From Brucella cytisi (GTDB lineage Bacteria > Pseudomonadota > Alphaproteobacteria > Rhizobiales > Rhizobiaceae), in the NCBI GenBank assembly GCA_012103075.1, contig JAAVLQ010000001.1:1116001-1180000 (forward strand): a DNA stretch of 64,000 nt, given 5' to 3'. Every line of letters starts with the position of its first letter. Positions within the stretch are counted from its first letter, which is position 1. Under the pieces are notes generated by a model. It saw only the letters and a list, made by a program, of their open reading frames with translations. It ran no database searches and was not told where the DNA came from. The position numbers and the translations under genes are program-made. Shown one piece after another: positions 59,371 to 64,000 of this stretch.

Positions 59371-62293
59371 TTATTCAGCAGCCTCTGAACTGCGCTTGGG
59401 ACGGCGTTCCAGCAGTTCCTTGAGGAAGTGGCCGGTGTAGGAGCGTTTTTCCTGCACGATGTCTTCCGGACGGCCCACGGCAACAATCTCGCCGCCGCCA
59501 TCGCCACCTTCCGGTCCAAGGTCGATGACCCAGTCGGCAGTCTTGATGACTTCGAGATTATGCTCGATCACAACGACTGTGTTGCCCTGTTCCACCAGCT
59601 CGTGCAGCACTTCAAGCAGCTTCGCCACATCGTGGAAGTGCAGGCCGGTTGTTGGTTCGTCCAGAATATAGAGCGTGCGGCCCGTTGCGCGGCGTGACAG
59701 TTCCTTGGCAAGCTTCACGCGCTGTGCTTCCCCGAAAGCGTCGTCGCCTGCTGGCCGACCTTAATATAGCCGAGACCCACCTTGACGAGCGTTTCCATCT
59801 TGTCGCGAACGGCAGGCACGGCGGAGAAAAACTCCGCGCCTTCCTCGACTGTCATATCCAGCACATCGGCGATGGACTTGCCCTTGAACAGGACTTCCAG
59901 CGTTTCGCGGTTGTAGCGTTTGCCGTGACAGACATCACAAGTCACATAGACATCCGGCAGGAAGTGCATCTCGATCTTGATGACGCCATCGCCCTGACAG
60001 GCCTCGCAGCGTCCGCCCTTCACATTGAACGAGAAGCGGCCCGCCTGATAACCGCGCGCCTTGGCTTCCGGCAAACCCGCAAACCAGTCGCGGATCGGTG
60101 TGAAGGCGCCGGTATAGGTTGCCGGGTTGGAACGAGGCGTACGACCAATCGGCGACTGGTCGATATCGATCACCTTGTCGAGGAACTCCAGCCCCTCGAT
60201 GCGGTCATGCTCCGCCGGATGTTCACGTGAACCCATGATGCGGCGCGAAGCGGCCTTGAACAGGGTTTCAATCAGAAAGGTGGACTTGCCGCCGCCTGAA
60301 ACGCCGGTGACAGCGGTAAAGGTTCCTAGCGGAATATCCGCCGAGACATTTTTCAGATTGTTGCCCCGCGCGCCGACGACCTTGATGCGTTTGGACTTTG
60401 AAATCTTGCGACGTTCCGCCGGAACGGCAACTTCCATCGCGCCTGACAGATATTTGCCGGTCAGCGAGTTCGCATTGGACATCACGTCCTGCGGCGACCC
60501 TTGAGCGATGATCTTGCCGCCATGGACACCTGCCGCAGGGCCGATATCGACCACATAGTCGGCAGTCAGGATCGCATCTTCGTCATGCTCGACCACGATG
60601 ACCGTGTTGCCGAGATCGCGCAGATGGCGCAGCGTGTCGAGGAGACGCGCATTATCACGCTGATGCAGGCCGATGGATGGTTCATCCAGCACGTAAAGCA
60701 CGCCGGTCAGGCCGGAACCGATCTGCGAGGCAAGACGGATACGCTGGCTTTCACCGCCCGACAGCGTGCCGGAATTGCGCGCCAGCGTCAGATAGTCGAG
60801 GCCGACATCGTTGAGGAACTGCAGGCGCTCCCGGATTTCCTTGAGGATGCGGGCGGCAATCTCGCGCTGCTTGTCGTTAAAGCTGCTATCGATGTCGCGG
60901 AACCGGGCGTCGGCCTTGCGGATCGACATTTCCGTGATCTCGCCGACATGCTTCATGCCAACCTTGACCGCAAGCGCTTCCGGCTTCAGGCGGTAGCCGT
61001 TACAGGAAGGGCAGGGGAGTCGAGGCCATGAAGCGCTCGATATCTTCGCGCGACCGGGCAGAGTCGGTTTCCTTCCAGCGGCGCTCCAGATTGGGGATCA
61101 CGCCTTCAAAAGGCTTCGTCGTCTGGTAGGAACGCAGGCCGTCATCATACTGGAAGGTGATTTCCTTGCCCTTGGTGCCATAGAGAATGGCCTGCTGGGC
61201 TTCTTCCGAAAGATCAACCCAGCGCGCACCGATCTTGAAGCCATAGGCTTTTGCCAAGCGCTTCCAGCGTCTGATTGTAATAGGGCGACGAAGACCGCGC
61301 CCATGGGGCAATCGCGCCGTCCTTCAATACTGCCGTTTCGTCGGGAACGATCAGGTTCGGATCAATGGCCTGCTGCGTGCCGAGACCATCACAGGTCGGG
61401 CAGGCGCCGAACGGGTTGTTGAACGAGAACAGGCGCGGTTCGATTTCTGGAATGGTGAAACCGGAAACCGGGCAGGCAAACTTTTCCGAAAACAGAATGC
61501 GCTCATGCGTTTCGTTGGCCGACTTGTTGGCACCACCACCTTCAGCCGTTTCTTCAGGCGGCAGCGGCTTATCAGCAAACTCGGCGACGGCCAGACCTTC
61601 GGCAAGCTTGAGGCAGGTTTCAAGACTGTCGGCGAGGCGGGTCGACAGGTCAGGCCGCACCACGACACGGTCGACTACGACATCGATGTCGTGCTTGTAC
61701 TTCTTGTCCAGCGCCGGAACATCGGCGATTTCATAGAAGGTACCGTCCACCTTGACGCGCTGAAAGCCCTTCTTCTGAAGCTCTGCCAGCTCCTTCTTGT
61801 ACTCGCCCTTGCGGCCACGAACGATGGGCGCGAGGATATAAAGGCGCGTGCCTTCTTCCAGCGCCATGACCCGATCAACCATCTGGCTGACGGTCTGGCT
61901 CTCGATGGGAAGGCCGGTTGCAGGCGAATAGGGCACGCCCACGCGCGCAAAGAGCAGGCGCATGTAATCGTAGATTTCGGTGACGGTGCCGACCGTCGAA
62001 CGCGGATTGCGGCTCGTCGTCTTCTGCTCGATGGAAATGGCAGGAGAGAGGCCGTCGATCTGGTCGACATCCGGCTTCTGCATCATTTCGAGGAACTGGC
62101 GCGCATAGGCCGAAAGACTTTCGACATAACGGCGCTGGCCTTCCGCATAGATCGTATCAAAGGCAAGCGAGGATTTGCCCGAGCCGGAAAGCCCTGTCAT
62201 CACGATCAGCTTGTCGCGAGGCAGATCGAGATCGACATTTTTCAGATTGTGTTCGCGCGCGCCACGTATGGAAATGAATTTCTGATCGCTCAT
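59371..62293 (-). CDS. uvrA: excinuclease ABC subunit A (frameshifted)
   Basis: Damage-sensing ATPase of nucleotide excision repair. It starts [20 protein letters not shown]. First Walker [18 protein letters not shown]; zinc site regions KFACPVSGF and [11 protein letters not shown]; second ABC domain with [15 protein letters not shown] and the zinc finger [20 protein letters not shown]...CDVCHGKRY. The C-terminal part is [20 protein letters not shown] and ends [10 protein letters not shown]. Frames slip near 61255, 61010 and 59740. Repaired length is about 974 residues. A LexA box lies upstream of its start. Confidence 0.95.
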
Positions 62294-63284
62294 TCCGCGT
62301 CCTGCCTGCTCATGATGCCATGGATAACGGGCGCCGAATGGTAAAACACGTCGCGCCGGTGTCTAATATGGGGTGAAACCCTCCAATAAGAAGGGGCTCC
62401 GGTCATTCATCGGTGCACTCTTATCATTAGAACAAATATCGAACAACCAGCCTTCTGATAGGCGATACGAAATGTGAACGCAAGAGCGTTGACTGTCACT
62501 CCTGACAGGAGCAGACTACCCTTACTCGCTGATAGCGGAGAGGTGCCGCGGTGGGATGACACGGCATCGGCAAGAGGTCCGCAGGAGGCGGGGAGACCCA
62601 GTAGGGAGGTAAAGGAGCATGAGTCCACCTGACTACAGTGCCTAGCTTTCACAGAGATGAAAGCACAATCCGTTTCGGTTGCGGCAGCATCTTTTCGCAA
62701 GGAATGATGCCTCGTTGATCGAAAGTGTGATTGCCGACAATTTGAATTTGCGCGGAATGCAAATGGCCGTGCGCCTTTGTGATCCGAAAAGACCTGCCGA
62801 CGAATTAATGTCGACACATGAGCATTGCTCAAACCCCAAGCCCTGCGCGCCAAAGATACAGTGAGCGGCAGGGCTTTTCCTTGGAAGCTGATCCCGTTTG
62901 CCAAGCGCAGGCAGCTATTGCTTTATGACGGTAGTCGGCAAGGCTGTTTTGAAATTAAGGCAGATGCAGTTTCAGCCTCTGAAATGAGGAAAACTGCACT
63001 ATCAGCGCGGTAAACGGTGCAAAAACCCACTGAAATTTATGGCGAACACAAGGCTTTTTAATGTTGGAAGGTTGCATTTTGAACAAAACAAGAACATAAA
63101 CTCTGTGGACATTGAAGAATTCACCGGCCCGGATTGAGCACGCTTTGAGCCAGTCCTGTAAGGTGAACATATGAGTTTGTGGTGATGGCGCATTGTTGCG
63201 CCTGATCTTTCATTTGAAAAGTGCCTCTTGTCCGCGCGAAGCAGTGCGGAAAGAGTGTGCATGCAAGACCCGGAGTAATTTTCG
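62294..63284. other. long intergenic region between divergent uvrA and ssb
   Basis: Almost 1 kb without a convincing gene. It carries a LexA box (62430-62444). A purine-rich stretch at about 62530-62630 has several GGGAGG- and GGAGG-like runs and could be structured RNA, but I cannot identify it. A 165-codon minus-strand frame at 62407-62904 has no family features. Confidence 0.45.
62430..62444. promoter_or_regulatory. LexA (SOS) box, alphaproteobacterial type
   Basis: GAAC-AAATATC-GAAC, which on the uvrA strand reads GTTC-N7-GTTC, the known alphaproteobacterial LexA motif. It lies about 137 bases upstream of the uvrA start and could also serve ssb. Confidence 0.75.
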
Positions 63285-63803
63285 ATGGCTGGTAGCGTCA
63301 ATAAAGTCATTCTGGTCGGCAATCTTGGTGCCGATCCGGAAATTCGTCGTCTGAATTCCGGCGACGTGGTTGCCAATCTGCGCATTGCAACGTCGGAAAG
63401 CTGGCGCGATCGCCAGAGCGGCGAACGCAAAGACCGCACCGAATGGCACAGCGTTGTCATCTTCAATGAGAACCTCGCCAAGGTTGCGGAACAGTATCTG
63501 AAGAAGGGCGCCAAGGTTTACATCGAAGGCGCGCTCCAGACCCGCAAGTGGCAGGATCAGAACGGCAATGACCGTTATTCGACGGAAGTCGTGCTGCAGA
63601 AGTTCCGTGGTGAACTGCAGATGCTCGATAGCCGTGGTGAAGGCGGCGGTGAAGGCCGTTCGTTCGGCGGCGGTGGCGGCAACCGCAACCAGATGTCTGA
63701 CTATTCTGGTGGCGGCGGTGATTTCGGCTCGTCCGGCCCATCCAATCAGGGTGGCAGCAGCGGTGGCTTCTCGCGCGATCTGGACGACGAAATTCCATTC
63801 TGA
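63285..63803 (+). CDS. ssb: single-stranded DNA-binding protein
   Basis: 172 residues, intact. OB-fold domain [20 protein letters not shown], then [20 protein letters not shown] and [21 protein letters not shown] Gly-rich linker with GGGGGNRNQ and [10 protein letters not shown] leads to the acidic protein-binding tip DDEIPF. It binds ssDNA as a tetramer and recruits repair and replication proteins. Divergent from uvrA, with the LexA box between. Confidence 0.97.
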   Translation: MAGSVNKVILVGNLGADPEIRRLNSGDVVANLRIATSESWRDRQSGERKDRTEWHSVVIFNENLAKVAEQYLKKGAKVYIEGALQTRKWQDQNGNDRYSTEVVLQKFRGELQMLDSRGEGGGEGRSFGGGGGNRNQMSDYSGGGGDFGSSGPSNQGGSSGGFSRDLDDEIPF

Positions 63804-63839
63804 GAACGGATATAATCCAGTTTATAAGTTAAATTTGAT

Positions 63840-63865
63840 AAGGCGCTGTTTTACAGCGCCTTTTT
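63840..63865 (+). terminator. intrinsic terminator after ssb
   Basis: AAGGCGCTGT-TTT-ACAGCGCCTT and a T-run, 36 bases beyond the stop. Confidence 0.9.
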
Positions 63866-63917
63866 ATTGGATCATACTTCCGATTCTCTAGGAAAATGAT
63901 GTCTGATCGCGAGCTCG

Positions 63918-64000
63918 TCAGCGTGATTTGCCCTCAAATTTAACCTGCTCACCGTCTTCTTTGGTGAATGATGCGACCGGATTTTCCAGAAGCGGCAGAA
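63918..64000 (-). CDS. C-terminal end of a gene cut by the window
   Basis: Minus-strand frame running out of the window: LPLLENPVASFTKEDGEQVK, then FEGKSR-TGA. It has coding-like composition and the ssb terminator between. Too short to identify. Confidence 0.4.
   Translation of the reverse strand, partial: LPLLENPVASFTKEDGEQVKFEGKSR

Noticed and set aside
4537-62293. Programmed frameshifting or mass pseudogenisation
   Set aside because: The breaks occur in unrelated essential genes, in short homopolymers of any base, without slippery-site contexts; sequencing error explains them better.
62407-62904. 165-codon minus-strand ORF between uvrA and ssb
   Set aside because: Its composition is not protein-like, it has no ribosome-binding site, and it overlaps the LexA box.

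Overview
The window looks like a chromosomal segment of an alphaproteobacterium of the Brucella/Ochrobactrum group (Brucellaceae). This rests on the gene content and on the best-recognised proteins: ntrY-ntrX-trkA, hfq-hflX, clpP-clpX-lon-hupB, a BepC-like TolC protein, an Omp2-type porin, a PopZ-family protein and a LexA box of the GTTC-N7-GTTC type. Species assignment is inference, since no search could be run.

Region by region. 1-4310 is an accessory element, probably a defective prophage or small integrative element, lying against the 3' end of tRNA-Thr(UGU). It has a leftward operon led by an XRE repressor (2896 to 16) and a rightward operon of tiny genes (3012-3847). Between them are three operator-like palindromes. 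It closes with a degenerate tRNA-Arg-like sequence, two tandem hairpin modules and an att-like region. 4537-17035 holds core genes: NAD kinase, DEAD-box helicase, TfoX-N and HesB proteins, pcm, bepC, popZ, valS and a FadL-type porin. 17098-24764 (mostly minus strand) holds a dehydrogenase, a GST, an amino-acid ABC transporter without its ATPase, mobAB, an EamA exporter and moaA. 24946-32284 holds MarR/hydrolase and TetR/SDR pairs, class I fumarase and an L,D-transpeptidase. 32463-34183, after tRNA-Val, has only tiny orphan ORFs. 34184-41753 holds a decayed porin, a diguanylate cyclase, a Cys-rich secreted protein, a lipoate ligase, an ABC-F protein, tRNA-Arg(CCG) and a second copy of the amino-acid binding protein. 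42066-53930 holds GNAT, a methyltransferase, ntrYX, trkA, a glycosyltransferase, hfq, hflX, clpP and clpX. 54236-63803 holds lon, hupB, small membrane ORFs, a dapA-family gene, uvrA and ssb.

Most long genes, including essential ones (valS, lon, clpP, uvrA, hflX, ppnK, hupB), are broken by single-base indels, mostly in short homopolymers. I count roughly 60. In nearly every case one added or removed base restores the family sequence, so I treat these as sequencing or assembly errors and give each gene its full repaired extent. The porin at 34184 is different: it also has a substitution-type nonsense codon and a missing C-terminal part, so it looks like real decay.

The best candidates for something undescribed are in the element: the D-arm-less tRNA-like sequence followed by two hairpin modules whose stems differ in sequence but keep pairing (3855-4066), and the direct and inverted repeats beside tRNA-Thr (4163-4252).
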